Source: Exophiala sp. HKRS030
Lineage: Eukaryota; Ascomycota; Eurotiomycetes; Chaetothyriales; Herpotrichiellaceae
Direction: 5' to 3'
DNA length: 64,000 bases
Assembly: GCA_023897205.1 (NCBI GenBank)
Contig: JAHWDD010000006.1
Coordinates: 1,984,001-2,048,000, forward strand
Shown piece after piece: positions 1 to 12,300 of this stretch; the first letter of the stretch is position 1, and each line of letters starts with the position of its first letter. The translations under genes and the position numbers were made by a program. Under the pieces are notes generated by a model that was given only the letters and a program-made list of their open reading frames with translations, was not told where the DNA came from and made no database searches.

Positions 1-441
1 CAGAACCCTTACGTACCGTTGGAGTATCAGAATCAACAGGCCTACTATCCACCGTCGCCTTACCAACATCCTCGTCCCAACCACTCGTATACCGATTTGC
101 ACGGTGGTGGAGGATATTCATCCGACCCAGAACATCACCAGCGGCACAAGCACAAGAGTCGACCGAGGCGGGTGTCGGACAATTCGCGATCCACCAACGC
201 CGATGCACTTCTGGGTGCGGCCGGCGGCGGTTTGATTGGCGACCTTATATTCCCAGGTCTAGGGACAATAGGAGGAGCCTTGGCCGGATGGGTGGGTGGC
301 AAGGATTACGGCAAACATCGAAAGTGGCGAGAAGAGAAGAGAGACCGAGAACAAGAAAATTGGGAAAAGAAGTTCCGAAACCGTGACCGCGACCGGTCCA
401 GAAGTCACAGTCATGACAGACCTCGGAGGAATCATGAATGA
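1..441 (+). CDS. Glycine-zipper protein, C-terminal part (5' partial)
   Basis: The frame is open to the first base of the window, so the start codon lies upstream; 146 residues are visible. Residues 1-65 are rich in Tyr, Pro, His, Ser and Arg. Next comes a Gly/Ala-rich hydrophobic stretch (ALLGAAGGGLIGDLIF, then GLGTIGGALAGWVGG) typical of glycine-zipper/2TM segments. The last 45 residues are strongly basic and charged (KHRKWREEKRDREQE, RDRDRSRSHSHDR). Fungal proteins of this layout are usually annotated only as glycine-zipper proteins. The zipper could pack two helices in a membrane, but a membrane location is inference. The gene ends convergently with the next one on the minus strand. The function is unknown. 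Confidence 0.7.
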   Translation, partial: QNPYVPLEYQNQQAYYPPSPYQHPRPNHSYTDLHGGGGYSSDPEHHQRHKHKSRPRRVSDNSRSTNADALLGAAGGGLIGDLIFPGLGTIGGALAGWVGGKDYGKHRKWREEKRDREQENWEKKFRNRDRDRSRSHSHDRPRRNHE

Positions 442-1034
442 GGGGGCCGAGGACAATGACAGAACTTTGATGGGGGAGATTTAACGAGCACTAGACTCTT
501 TTTTTTGGGTTTTCTTACAGTACAGTTATTATGGTGGCGGCATTCTGTTTTGTTTCCATGTACGATAGGAGGTTTTTTGTTGATGTTCCTACGCATACCC
601 ATTTCGAGACACCTCTTGACCGGTTCAAGGAATGCTCTCTTTGGATTGTAAATTATTTTGACTCATGTGTGCTATGCGATTCGAGCATGAGAACGATAAT
701 GAGAATGAGACATGATTTTCAAGCCTCGACCGTGTGTGCCTAGTGTACGATTTCGCGTTCATCTTGTGTGCTCTGACCTCAAGGTAGTGTAATCCGTACA
801 TGTTCATAAACTTGTACGACCACCTTACTACTGTAGGTACTATGCGTGCATTGAGTGAGTCTCTATCATGTCACCACAAACCTCTTTTTGCCTCGTAGAC
901 ATTGCCACAAGACTCGACAGTACAAATCCGTACGATGAAAGACTTGTCATCCTCATCGTAAGTCGGTCATCGGTCGTCATGATGATGATCATCATCAAGG
1001 CTCCGTCCACTGTCTTTTTCTTCATCAATCATCG
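442..1034. other. Convergent intergenic spacer
   Basis: This lies between two converging 3' ends. It holds low-complexity GAGAATGAG-like and ATGATGATCATCATC stretches. I see no gene. Confidence 0.6.
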
Positions 1035-3448
1035 TCATCCGTCCCAACCTCTTGCTCTTTCCTTGGCGGTCAACATTTCCCACCCCACGGCGCCGTCCTT
1101 CCCTTCCTTCCCTCCCACCTCCTCGACGGCCTTGAACAGGTCGTACGTCACCTTTTCGCTCACCTCACTGTCGAACCTGTAGCCCGGGTGGGTCCGGACG
1201 AACTCCCGCAGCCACTTCGCGCCGGTCCACAGGGTCCCGTCGGCCCTCTTGCGGATCAGGTCCAGGTACCTCGCCAGTTCACACCGGGTGGTGACGTCGA
1301 TGTTGACGCTGTCCAGGTAAGACTCTACCAGCGGGATGAGACCTGGGAAGTCGTCGTCGGCGGCGTCCTTTGGCTCCTCGTCACCACCACCACCACCACC
1401 ACCACCACCACCACTCGCCGAGTGTTGCGTCCCGTTGATGATTTCGTCAATGGTCATCAGTCGGTATTCGTCTTCCACCGGGCCGAATTTGGGTTTCGTG
1501 TTGGCCTCGCCGTTTTTGTCGTCGGAACCGGACGCTGGTTCAGCGGCACCGACGACCCCGTTGAGCAAAGGACTGGCACGGGGACTGTTACGTCGGGGTA
1601 GAAACGGGTCCTTTCGGAACCAAAACTTTTCCTTCATGACGGCGTCCCGGGCGTGAGCCGTCTCCATGTTCTCCGTCGTCCGGGGGATGGGGATGTAAAA
1701 GTTGAGGTCGAAACTGAGAATGGCCCTGGTCACGAGCACGATGAAGATGCTGAAGGCGGCGTTTTCGAAGTCGGTGATTTGGATCTCCATGCTGCGAAAC
1801 TCGACCCTCCAGCCAATGTCGGCGTCGGGAGGGGGCGGTTTGAACCGCATGTGCTGCCAGTTGGTCGACTGGATGTTTTCGAAATGGTTGCTGCCCTCGG
1901 GGTCGAGGGACTCGAGGTCCTCAGCGAAGACCACCAGGGGGTCCCGGATGAAGAGGTGGGCGAAATGAGTCGCGAGGAGGTCGTCCATGCCCCCGGCCAC
2001 CAGTTTTTGTTTCAGCCGCTCGTCCACGATCAGGTCCGGGTCCATGTACTCCGGGCGGAGGCGGGGGTCCTCCTGGGCGATGTAAGTGCTGTTGCTGGCG
2101 TAGCGGGACTTGGGGATGCGCCAGCGCGAGTTGCCGTCTAGCGGTTTCTCCCCGAGTTCCTCCGGGGTGCGGTCGTCGACGGCCCTCGAGATCTGATTCC
2201 AGCGCACGTCCGTGTCCACCAGGAACCCCTTGTAGATGGGCGTCGCGGCCGTGAGGGCCAGGAGGACGGGCCCCAGAGGCGAAAGTTGGTCGTACAGTTT
2301 GCGTCCTTCGCGGATGTTCTTGGCCTGGAACGTGATCTGGAGGCAGCAGCTTCCCATCCCGAACGCCATGGCGTCCATGTAGACACAGTCGGTCTTGGCC
2401 GCCCCGTTGCGCACGTCGTCGTCCTCCGGCCACCTGTGGAGGTCGTAATTGACGGTAGGGTCGTGGAACGGGGAAGGCGTCTCCTTGTCCTTGAAGACGG
2501 GCACGTTCAGTTCGACCTTGCGGCCCCGTCGGGAGCGGATGTTGGCGGCCAGCGTCGGAAATCGGATGTGTGGGTTGGCGATCTCGTCCGGCACGAACTG
2601 TGACCGCAACGCCGGTCCAGAGGGCGGGTAGTACGGCGTGATAAAGTCATCTTTGGTGCCCAGACGGGGGAAGGTGGTCAGGGTGATGGGGTACGTGTCG
2701 GCATCCATGTGTTGCTTGGCGATGACACGGCGGTTGCGCATGTCCGATTCGACGTCGAGGAGGTCTTTGAAACCGATGCCCCACGGTTTTCCCGGGGTGG
2801 CCTCGAGCATGAACCGGCCAAACTCGGGGTGGAACGTGGGCAAGGTACCGCTTTTGCTGAAGTAGTTCCGTTTGTCAGTGGTTGGTTTGTTTGTTTGTGG
2901 ATGTTGTGATGATGATGGAGGAGGAGGAGGACTCTGGGCTTTTTCGAAACTCACATGTTTCCTTCCTGGATATCGGGGACCATCGTATCATGCCGTGCCA
3001 ACTCTTGGTCCTTTGCAAGGGCCTCTAAAACATCGGCTTGACATAATGAGAGCCGGACCTTTTGATGTTCATCGTCCATTGCGACGACGAGGTATTCAAT
3101 CTGGGAAGTACGGGGTTAGAGAGGGATCCGGGAAAAAAATCCTCTGTCCAATCTGGACGAAAGAAAGTCAATACCTCGTCACCCCAAAGGAGAGCGTCCC
3201 GTTCTTTGCTCTTTGCCTTTCGCCATATCGTGAGTAGTTGCTAGTATTGATCCCAAGTCAGTACATTGGAGTGTTGTTCCCTCTTCCCCGGACTTTGAGC
3301 CGCACCTCGATGCCCCATTCTCGAACTTGATTTGCTGCCTTTTTGGCCCCAGGCCAGTCTAGTGGCGTCCCTAACTGTCTGTTTGATCTTTTTGTCAGGA
3401 ATGACGAAGATGGTGAGAGGGTTATTTCTGAACATACAAAAGACCCAT
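1035..3448 (-). CDS. gsh1: Glutamate-cysteine ligase catalytic subunit
   Basis: This enzyme catalyses the first, rate-limiting step of glutathione synthesis: ATP-dependent joining of glutamate and cysteine in the cytosol. Five exons are supported: 3448-3438, 3378-3306, 3240-3175, 3100-2955 and 2856-1035 (2118 nt, 705 aa). The start is MGLLQLGTPLDWP, matching the family's MGLLALGTPL; codon 4 is split across the first intron. Other family landmarks are WGDEIEYLVV, FHPEFGRFMLEATPG and, at about residues 259-272, MDAMAFGMGSCCLQ. The length is close to yeast Gsh1 (678 aa). A polyglycine run of 10 near residue 590 comes from a trinucleotide repeat. Exon 1 is only 11 nt, with a GTATGT donor, so automated calls may begin the gene in exon 5, inside an intron. 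A TTAGTCA element lies about 525 bp upstream. Confidence 0.95.
1382..1413 (+). repeat. Trinucleotide (CAC)n microsatellite in coding sequence
   Basis: About ten CAC/ACC units are read on the minus strand as Gly codons of glutamate-cysteine ligase. The tract lies in an acidic, low-complexity part of the C-terminal region. Confidence 0.9.
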
Positions 3449-5603
3449 GGTTGCAAGCAGAGCAGTTTATGTCGTGTTGATAGGCCGTTAATGAAATTCC
3501 GACAAAGGGACCCGGGATTACGCGAGCTTCGGAACCGACAGCATAAGGCGCAGCGTTGAGCCTCTCTCGATATATGCAGTGTGAGAAGTCCGCGCGAGAT
3601 TTCAGGGTGTGCACAGCCTTATCGTGGCATGCTCATGTCGCTCTGTGTTCTGACAATATTGCTCCGAGACTGGCGAGTCTTCTTCCCTGGGGTCATACAA
3701 AACCCAAACTAATGGAGTCGTCGAGATTCTGCCCGATGGTGACGTTTTCCCAGAAAATTTTCCCTTGCTTTTCCGAGTGCAGCAATGACCGAGTTTCGGA
3801 AAGAGAGAAGCCAGACTCAGAAAGAGGCGACGGGGAGCAGTTTCGAATGAGTACCGAAGCCAAATATGTACACAGAGAATCACCGGAATGGAATATCATA
3901 AGCAAATCTTTCTTCAAATGCGGTAACAAGGTGAAGAGACAAAAACATGCGGATACGAGGTACGGGAGGGAATTAGTCATCCAGCCTTGTGCATTTGTCG
4001 ACCTGGTACTCCGTAAATCATGTCCGACCATCGCCGATCCACGTCAACCGAGCATGAACTACCTACAGTAGGTATGTGTGTACATGTTCTACATCGCTCC
4101 GAGTGATCCAATGGGTCTCGGTCTCAGTCTGAACACATGATGCCGCTGTTACCCGTCGCGACCGGCGTGGATAGAAAAAAGACCTTCAATCACATCAGAC
4201 CTCGCCTGCATGCTGGTGTGGTTCGAACGTGGGGGGAGAAGAGATGGCACCAGATGGCTCTGCTCTAAACCCCGATCAAAGCCAGGCGAGTTGCTTATCG
4301 GGTTTGGACATTTACTGGACTTGTGATCATTCTTGGAGGGCTTCTCAATATTCATAATGTCCCGAGGAACATCAGAATAGTCTATTATGATTGAAGAATA
4401 CCAAGCGCAGATCCTATTGTTGGTTATTTGACGTAACGACGAAATTCCAACCAACCCATTGCCGCCTCTCAAGCGACGGGCTTCAGGGCATGGTTCGTGA
4501 GCATCAGTTGTGCATTCGTCAGACCTGGTTCAGAGTCGGTCTGCAGTTTGGCCAGCAGCGAGGCTGCCTTTGAGGTCGGACACTGCACCATGATGAGTGA
4601 GGGTAGCACGCTGTTGTTAACGTCGAGGCAATAGCGCAGAGGCCCAACGTGATGCTATTCCGCACAGACTACCTTCAGAAGTCCTTTTGTCGAATTTCGG
4701 TGCTGATGTTGAATTTGACGACTGGGAGTAAACCAATCTCTTCGAATCCTCCTCCGGGGCCAAGTGGAGGTGCAGGAGAAGAAGGTATGATGTCTAACTC
4801 TACGTCTTCAGTTCAGAAGATAGAAGAGGACAACATGCACGTCCGTTTATGTAGAATGTCGCATGTCCAAAGCAAATTTCAGTCACGGAACTTTTGTGGA
4901 TTTCCAGTAGGGCCAGGCCGAGATCATCCATTTCTACACGCAAACTAGTTTTAAATGCTGAAGACAACTAGCTGTTCTCGACATCGACCTTGAGACCGAC
5001 GAGAAGCAGGAATAAGAGTGCTTGAGCAGGTGGGCAAGAATCTCCTAAGAACAACTGAGCAAATACAGGTGTAAAAGCTGAACAAACATCCATATGCTGG
5101 GAGAAATTCCCTGTCTGGATTTGGGGTTGTTTGGTTCGCTACTTCACACGGTGTTGGTGTGGTGTCAAAGACCAAGGTAGTTTCTGGTGTCATTTTGTTT
5201 GTTCACTCCGAGTCTAGGCCATAGGGTTTGCCTGAGCAAATGTGTCAAGAGACAACTCGATCAATTTCGACGGGGGCGGCGGGTCGAAAAGAATATCTGT
5301 GTTCATGACGGAAGCTGTTTGGCTGGACTGAGTTTGCGACTCGTTGGAGTCGAGCAAGATTGTCAGAGGCGGCATGAAGACCAAATCCACCAGAGCATAG
5401 ATGCCGATCTACAATATGGCCACAGTTCCAGTCATCTTCGGTTGTTTCGCCGGCATCTTGATCTCATTTTGAGGTATTGCTTCGTGATGCATCGTCGGAC
5501 TCGTCGCTGCAAGCAATCGACTAGATGATGGGGGCTTCTCTCGCCGTGGTGCCGATGGCTGTGGAGCGCAGGAAGAGACACCCTTGTGTCAAGGTTCTGC
5601 ATA
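3449..5603. other. Intergenic region upstream of gsh1
   Basis: This is 2.1 kb without a supportable gene. Open frames of 93-171 codons occur on both strands, for example 3556-4071 plus, but they show no recognisable domain or splice structure. The gsh1-proximal part is its promoter; the distal part is the 3' flank of the Smr gene. Confidence 0.5.
3973..3979. promoter_or_regulatory. Yap1/AP-1-type element TTAGTCA
   Basis: TTAGTCA lies about 525 bp upstream of the gsh1 start codon. The same heptamer is the known yAP-1 site in the yeast GSH1 promoter. Function here is inference; a 7-mer also occurs by chance about every 8 kb. Confidence 0.35.
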
Positions 5604-6427
5604 TCAGTGACAGAGCATGCGCAGGAGCTTGTTGATGATTCTGGGCAAGAATTTCTTGACAACCTTCTCAACTTGGTCTTGTTGTCCTTGGCCACCACCG
5701 TGCTGCTGCTGTTGCTGTTGATGGTGGTACTGCTGCTGCTGATGTTGAGGCTGGTATCCATGACTTTGTTGGGCTTGTCCGCCAGGATATGATTGTTGAT
5801 ATCCACCCCAGTTGTTGGCATGCTGCATATCGACTGCGCCGCCAGTCAAATTGACATATATACGCCCTTCGTTGGGTTCGGTGTGGTATTGCAAGCCCAG
5901 TTCGCGACATACTTGTTCGACGCGAGGTTTGATCTTCTGCACATGGTTTGCGCTGTGGTTGCCTTTACCTACAATCACATGTAGATGATTTTCTCCATGC
6001 GACTGAGCATACCGTATTCGTTCTTCCAGTATGTCTTCGGCTTCCTCGACGAATTGCCCGTGCAAATCTATAGTATCCGCAGGCACTCTCCCCTCGGCAT
6101 TGTTTTCGCGAAAGATGAAGTCAGAGGCCTGTTTATTATATTGATCCATTTTGGCGCCATGATCTTTTCCTTCTTGTGATAGTGCGTGAGCTGCGGCACC
6201 ATCGCCGTTACCGTATGCTTGTTGAGACTTTGCAAAGCATTCCGACCGCTTTTGTGCCTCGCGGCGAGCCAGATCTCGCAGTCGATCGTACTCTTCCTCG
6301 GCAGCTTGGGACTGACTATGATTGAAGGCTGAATGAGCTTGTTAGCCTCTCCGCTTCATCCAAGTTGAATGGACTCACGTCTTGCGCCAACCCGGGTGGC
6401 ATGCTGCGTTGACATTTCATAAGACAT
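5604..6427 (-). CDS. DUF1771 and Smr domain protein
   Basis: Two exons, 6427-6379 and 6328-5604, give 774 nt and 257 aa. The intron has GTGAGT at its donor and CATTCAG at its acceptor. After a short N-terminus, residues 20-85 (EEEYDRLRDLARREAQKR onward) form the DUF1771 helical domain. Residues about 100-175 form the Smr (small MutS-related) domain, with DLHG at 104-107, then VIVGKGNHS and the closing GRIYVNL. Smr domains of this family act as nucleases or nucleic-acid-binding modules, including in no-go mRNA decay (yeast Cue2-type proteins). The C-terminus has a Gln/His/Gly-rich tract and ends in a short basic amphipathic helix. The specific role in this fungus is not known. Confidence 0.92.
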
Positions 6428-6862
6428 AGCTGCGGTTCCGACTTAGGCGTGGAGGTGTTGTGTATGGTGAGCTTGATAAGGTCAGATCTGTATCTTGGAC
6501 GAAGAAGATGACTTGATGACAGTACGTACTCGTTTCCTTGAGCGAAAAGAAAGCATCCAGAATGCGACAATGAAGGGAAATAAGACGATGCATTGGGTGC
6601 CGCTTATTTAGGCGATGGGACGCAAACTCGCTAGGCTCGAGCTTCGGGGCTGTACAGGTACGATCTCGGAGATCGAAACTTGGCCGCTGCCCTGGGGAAA
6701 AAGCATTATAGGCGGTGCCAGGCCGATGAGTCAGCCTAGTGCCCCTGTACAGCTCGATACGAACACATAGTTAAAGATACTAACAGCAACTATGTACAAT
6801 CCTTTATCACAAATACTTCGATTTCCGCATCCAAGGACCATCTTCATCCATCTCATTCAACA
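6428..6862. other. Upstream region of the Smr gene
   Basis: This is non-coding and lies between two tandem minus-strand genes. It contains TGAGTCA at 6727-6733 (preceded by A), close to the Gcn4/CpcA consensus, about 300 bp upstream of the Smr start. Whether it is used is unknown. Confidence 0.4.
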
Positions 6863-8495
6863 CTAGGCTCCCAGAAAACCTATACAAGGAAAAACATTGG
6901 CAGCATCGTATCTCCTCTTTACCTCAGCAAATCTTTGTTCGGCGTACGGGGTCATGACTCTGCTTTGCCGCTGTTGATGATCGAAATCGGCAATGTACAT
7001 CCCACAACTCACCACTTCAGCCTCGCTGAAGGCCGACGACAGCCACGATCTCAGCGTCCTCTCTTTCTCTTCTCCAACCTCTGTCCAGCCGACGAACGAG
7101 GCAACGTAATACTTCTGCGGCAATGAGCAACATTGATCCCTTTCATCTGGGGTTGCCTGGCTGATGTATACACAACCCACAGATAATCGTGTCGGGAGAT
7201 CACACATTGCTGTTTTGATCCTCTTGATCAACTACCCTCAGGTCAGTCCGGATTCGCTCCAAATTCGTTTCCGCAACCTGGAAAATACATACCTCTTCGT
7301 CCTCAACGTCCGGCTGACTCAAGATACTGTCACACAGCCACCTCTCCCCATGTCCATATGGCACCAAACTATCTTGGAAAGCGAACAACTCGTCCCAGTT
7401 CGTTGCTCTGACAGGGTCATCTTGCACCAGGTTCGGTGTCAAAGACTGTGGCACGTCGGACCACGCACTCAACAACGTCTCTGCGTCCTTCAGCCCGTCA
7501 CAAAACGCAATCATCTCAACCGCGAACAACAAGGTATCATCTCCGATCTCATCTCCCTCTCGACCCTGATATCTTCCTGGGAAAAACGTACATAACGCGA
7601 CCTCGACGCCCCATTTTGGTGATCTCTTCTCTCTCTCAAACACAAACCTCATCAGTTCCTCATACGCCTCACCTACTCGAAAGGTCAATGTTCTATGCCA
7701 CAGCCTTTTCCTCGGTACGGTGCGGCCCCAAATCCTAGTAACAATCCCGGGAAACCACTGTCCACTCCCCCTTGCTGCCCAGAAAAGATCACTGTTCTCT
7801 TCTTTACTTGCAACAACCACGTCTCCGTTGGCCGTCACAATCTCCATCTTCACGATCCACTGCTCACTGGTGATACCCCATCCACGCATGAACCAGCCTT
7901 GGCCTCCGTTGAGGGTGAAGCCACCCATACCTACACTCTGAAATTTTCGGTCAGATCATGTTTCCTTCGAACAGTGCGTACGAAAGGCTTTGGCCTTGTC
8001 ATGAAAGAAAAGGGGGTGAATTATATACACGGGAGAAAAGGAAAGACACACCGGCGCGTGACCAGTTGGGAAAAATCGTCCGAGCCTGTTCAGTTCGTCC
8101 ATGACCTCCTTGACCTTGACACCGGGTCCGAACTCGACGTGCCCTGAATGTGGATTGTAAAGGACCCGCCTGTGCACATTTCTCATGTCGATCAACAACC
8201 CGTCCTCCACGAGCGAGCTACAGGGGAATGAATGCCCTCCTGAGCGTACGCCGACTCTGACACCTAAGATCCTTGCACGCCTCACGGCGGCAACAACGTC
8301 CTTTGTGTTCGACGGTAGGTGAATCTCCAGGGGAAACCTTGAGGGTACATTGCTTGTTATATAACGGGTCCGGTATTGTTCGTACTCTGGTGTACTCGTA
8401 TCGCGGTGGTACACCTGAGAAGTCGCTCCTGGTGCTAATCCCGAGACTGCTGGTGGTGGTGGTGGTGGCACTGCGGTACCTAGCCTAGGTTCCAT
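6863..8495 (-). CDS. FAD-linked oxidase, berberine-bridge (BBE) type
   Basis: Three exons, 8495-8052, 7937-7293 and 7222-6863, give 1449 nt and 482 aa, normal for the family. The FAD-binding type 4 (PCMH) domain spans about residues 50-240. It carries RSGGHSF with His88, the residue that covalently binds FAD in this family. At the second covalent position, where bicovalent members have Cys, the sequence is G-H-A147-P-S-V-G-M-G-G, so a single histidyl link is expected. The C-terminal BBE motif reads YDAANVF. No signal peptide is visible; the N-terminus has a polyproline run. Such oxidases often tailor alkaloids or polyketides, but no backbone synthase is nearby. The substrate is unknown. The acceptor of intron 2 (CAAG) is the least certain splice site. 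Confidence 0.9.
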
Positions 8496-9316
8496 GTTCT
8501 CTTTGTACCGTTATCCAAGTCGCCACGTTCTTTCTTCTTGAATCTTGTTCGAAGCTGGAAACCCCCTCGATCTGACTCCGCCAAAATCGTGATTCTCGTC
8601 TCTCAACTTGAACTCACAATGCCAACTCAATGTACCCAACTCCCAAGCAAACCAGTATCGAGGACTGGAGTGAGGAGGCAGGGTCTTCTTCCAGATTTGT
8701 TACATATAGTCTGTGAATGCTTTGAAACCTATTCGATTGTGGGGTCACGCTGTACTCCTCCATAACCCACACAGACGGGAAAAGAGCCCAAAGGCGGAGG
8801 CGGAGACATAGGCGAGAGGGGGGGGGAGAGCTTTCGCACGTCACCAGCAGCCACGACCGGCCACATATTGAGAAAAAGTTGGAGTTTCTTTCGGGCTTGG
8901 GACAACATCCACCGGACGAGTACAGGAGAGGAGGATCGATGAAGCCTCTCCACACCACACATTAAGAATTCTCCGCTTCCCGTTTTCTCTCCCTTGGAAC
9001 GGGAGCGGAAAAGTGAATCAACCGAGACGAACGGGCGGGTCCCAATGTACCTAGGTCCAGTAGGAGTATCAATGGATCACTGGAGCACCGACTACAACGT
9101 TAACAAGGTTACTCAAGATTTCTCGATCTTGTAATGATTTATCCCATGTACTCTTGTATTCTGAGAATCATGATTTTCCGATCATTCGTCATTAAACCAT
9201 ACCATGTGAGGGTATTTTCATACTCGTGCTCGTACTCGTACAAGGAGTTGGAAGCCACAGCAAAGCCATCCCCCTACTCAAGGCAAAGTAGGTAAATCAG
9301 TACACCTGTTTTTAAT
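8496..9316. other. Intergenic region
   Basis: This is the promoter side of the FAD oxidase and the 3' side of the zinc-finger gene. It contains one perfect GTACTCGTAC decamer at 9232-9241. I see no gene. Confidence 0.5.
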
Positions 9317-12300
9317 CTATTTGGGAGTGCTGGTCTCATAGACGGTGGCCAGTTCCCTCAAAGTGAAACCCATACGGGGGGTGACTCCCCAAACCCAGGT
9401 GTCGTCGTAGAATTTGGCCCAGTACATTGTCAACTTGGCGGCGACGGTCCTGAAGGCCCTCTCGCCGGGGGCGATTTCGAACTCGAACTCGGAGGTCAGG
9501 TTGCGGATGGTCCTCATGGTCTGTTCTTCCAGTTCGGTGACGATCCCGCCCGTCTGCTCGGTCTCGATCTCGATGACGTGAACCCACTTGGTGACCAGTA
9601 AGGCGGCGTCCCAGCCGGCCAGGGCGTGCTCGATGGCCCAGGTCAGAGCGGCCGTCTTTTGTATGAGAGGTGTACCCATCTTGTAAGGGATCAGCATGCC
9701 CTCGAACGCCCGGCTGACGGCCCTCGTGATCATGTCGCTACGTTCTTGCGGGGCCGCGACAAAGTCCTCGATCGACTCGAGCAAGTCGTCCTGCGTGGCT
9801 TTCAGGAGGATGGTCGAGTCGGCGGTCCCCGTGCCGGCGAAGGTCCGGCAGTAGGTCACTCGCAGCAGCGCCAGGCAGTTGAACAGCAACGGTCCCTCGG
9901 CGTCGGTCCAGGCATAATCCGCGTCGGTGCGTGCTTGGGTGATTAGGGAGCGGCACCGCGTGAGCGCTGCCTCGGCCTGCGTCAAGGTCTGAGATTTGGA
10001 AGCGTCCTGCGGTTTGCCCATGCTGGACAGTTCGCCCAAAAAGTACGACCCCTGAGAAATGTGCCACAACTGGATCGACACGGCGTTGATGACGGCACTG
10101 ACCGCAAAGGGGGACCACTGCCAGCAGTGTGGCGGGACTGGTTTCGTGATGTTCTCGTACATGAGTGTAGACACGGCGTCTCGGAGTGACAATGGCGTGC
10201 TCTTGCCCCGGACGCTCGCGAGGGCCGCCCATTGATCGGGCGTTTGGGCATCCCACATGGCTTGGTCGCAAGGCATCTCGATGTAGCCGTCCGAAACGAC
10301 GGAATAGCCCGGTGCTATGCCGTAGGTCATTGTGACGAGATTGCCGTAGAGGATGTGTCCGTACAGAAGCCTGTTAGAAACAAAAAGTTAGTTGACATCG
10401 AAAATACGGTCATGCGGCTTTCGAACAACAAACCTTTTAATACTTTCTCGATTCACCCATTCTTCCCAGGTCAGGTTTTCCTGGTTACCCTTGCCGGCTT
10501 TTACCATAGGGGCGAGCTGACGAAAGTCCTGGAGCAAAAGAAAAAAAGAGTCAGCCGGCCGGATGGACTTTTGGTATAACAGGATACAACTTACAACGAG
10601 AAAGTCACCCAGATTACTGAGGGCGTCCTGGACGAGACTGATGACCCCACAGAATGTCGCAAACATCTTGATGAGCAGACGTGCTTGACTCCTCCAAAGT
10701 AACTCTGGATCGGGTTTCGGTTCGTGCGACGCTGGCCGCACCCAGTCGTCCGAAATACTCGGTTCACCGCTGTCGTCCTTCTTGGTTTTCTTCAGGGTGG
10801 CGACGAGAGCTTGGTCCGCTTTCCGAAACAGTGGTTCGGCGATTTTTCTTTCCAAGCGATATAGCGCACCGATGGCACAGATGATCAGGATGAGAGGTGA
10901 GGGAGCCGACGCAAAGTCGAAAGTCTGCAGGTGCAAGATGGGCATGTGGACGTGGAAATTATCGATGGCCGTCCGGATACACTTTTGCAACGCAGGTGCG
11001 CTGGGGAGTCTGAAACTCGTCATTTCCGACGGCATGAGCCGTTCATTGAGGTCGTTGAGTAAGTTTGTGCGCATCTGCTCGGTGAAAAATGGAGCTGGAG
11101 GTTTCGTGAACGGAGTTCGAGCCAATTGTGGTGTGGGCGGCTGCTTTTCGAGCTCATCAAAAGGAGGAAGCTGCTCTACAGCCTGCTGCTGGATGGGGAA
11201 GGGGTTCAGAGGTGTCGACACGGCGGCGGTGCTGAACGGATCGTCGCCTGACATGTAGACGGGTTCGGGTGGGTTGACCGCCGTGAACCCTGTAGATGGC
11301 CCGGTCGGGGCAAGCGGCCGAAGCTGGTGGTACGGTTGAAGGAAGCCATAATCCTGCATCGGCGTCTGGCTAGAAGAGGAGAAATGCTCCAATGGCGACC
11401 AGCTTTCCGAATCTTTCTTGACCGGGAGGATGGCGAAATTGCCCATCTGCTTGGGCTCCATCCCCAGGAAGGGGTCGAAGAAATCCAGAAATTCCAGATC
11501 CCCGTCTAAGTCAGGCAAAGGGACCGATGTGGGAAAGGTGCGCATCTGTTCGAGTTCTGGCATATCCATGGAGTAATTGGGCATGTTGATGCCAACGATT
11601 GCCGGTTCTTGGATCGTCATCGCTGGCTCTTGACCCGCTGGGCTGGCAAGGTTGAACCTCATATCCGTGATGGAGGAAGGTTCCGACGGACTTTGGGACA
11701 TTGATTGGCTCTGGTTGAACTGTGACGGATCATGGTTGACCATGTTCGAAGGTGAGTCTCCAGTCACCAACAGGTTTGCAAGAGTTGGTGCTTTTGATGG
11801 TGATGGGCCTTCGTCATTGGCCATTGTCATGACAGTCCGAGCATTGTCATTATTCTGCGGCAAAAGCGACTGGCCATTTCCAACTTCGGAGGGAGGGTTA
11901 GGAGAAGTAGTGGCACCAGCTGGATAGCATTAGTTGTGGTCAAGACTATCAAGACCAATATGGAGAGATCCTACAAAATAGCGGCGGTGGAGGAATTCGT
12001 CGTCTTCTGGCAGGTGGCGGTTCCTGGCCTGGTTGGCCAGTGGCATTGGCCAGTTGTGCTGCCGTGTGTAGAGTCCTCTCGTGCCGGACCAAGAGATCTC
12101 TGTATAGCCATCATCAATGGGCTGCCCAGGGACACAAGAACGGGGAATTATTCAAGTTACCTTCGACTGTAGCGTCGACGACATACGCGACAACTGAAAG
12201 GCTTCTCTTGTGTGTCTATATTCTCGTGAGCCACGTTGTTTGCGGGCGATACGATGTGGCAAAGCCACCAAGGTGATTGGTATCACGGATTACTTACGGC

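Noticed and set aside
1653..2141. Plus-strand frames across glutamate-cysteine ligase
   Set aside because: They are antisense to a confidently identified enzyme exon and have no independent support.
2857..2954. Start of gsh1 at 2954
   Set aside because: This codon lies in an intron (GTGAGT to TTCAG); the conserved N-terminus is encoded by four upstream exons.
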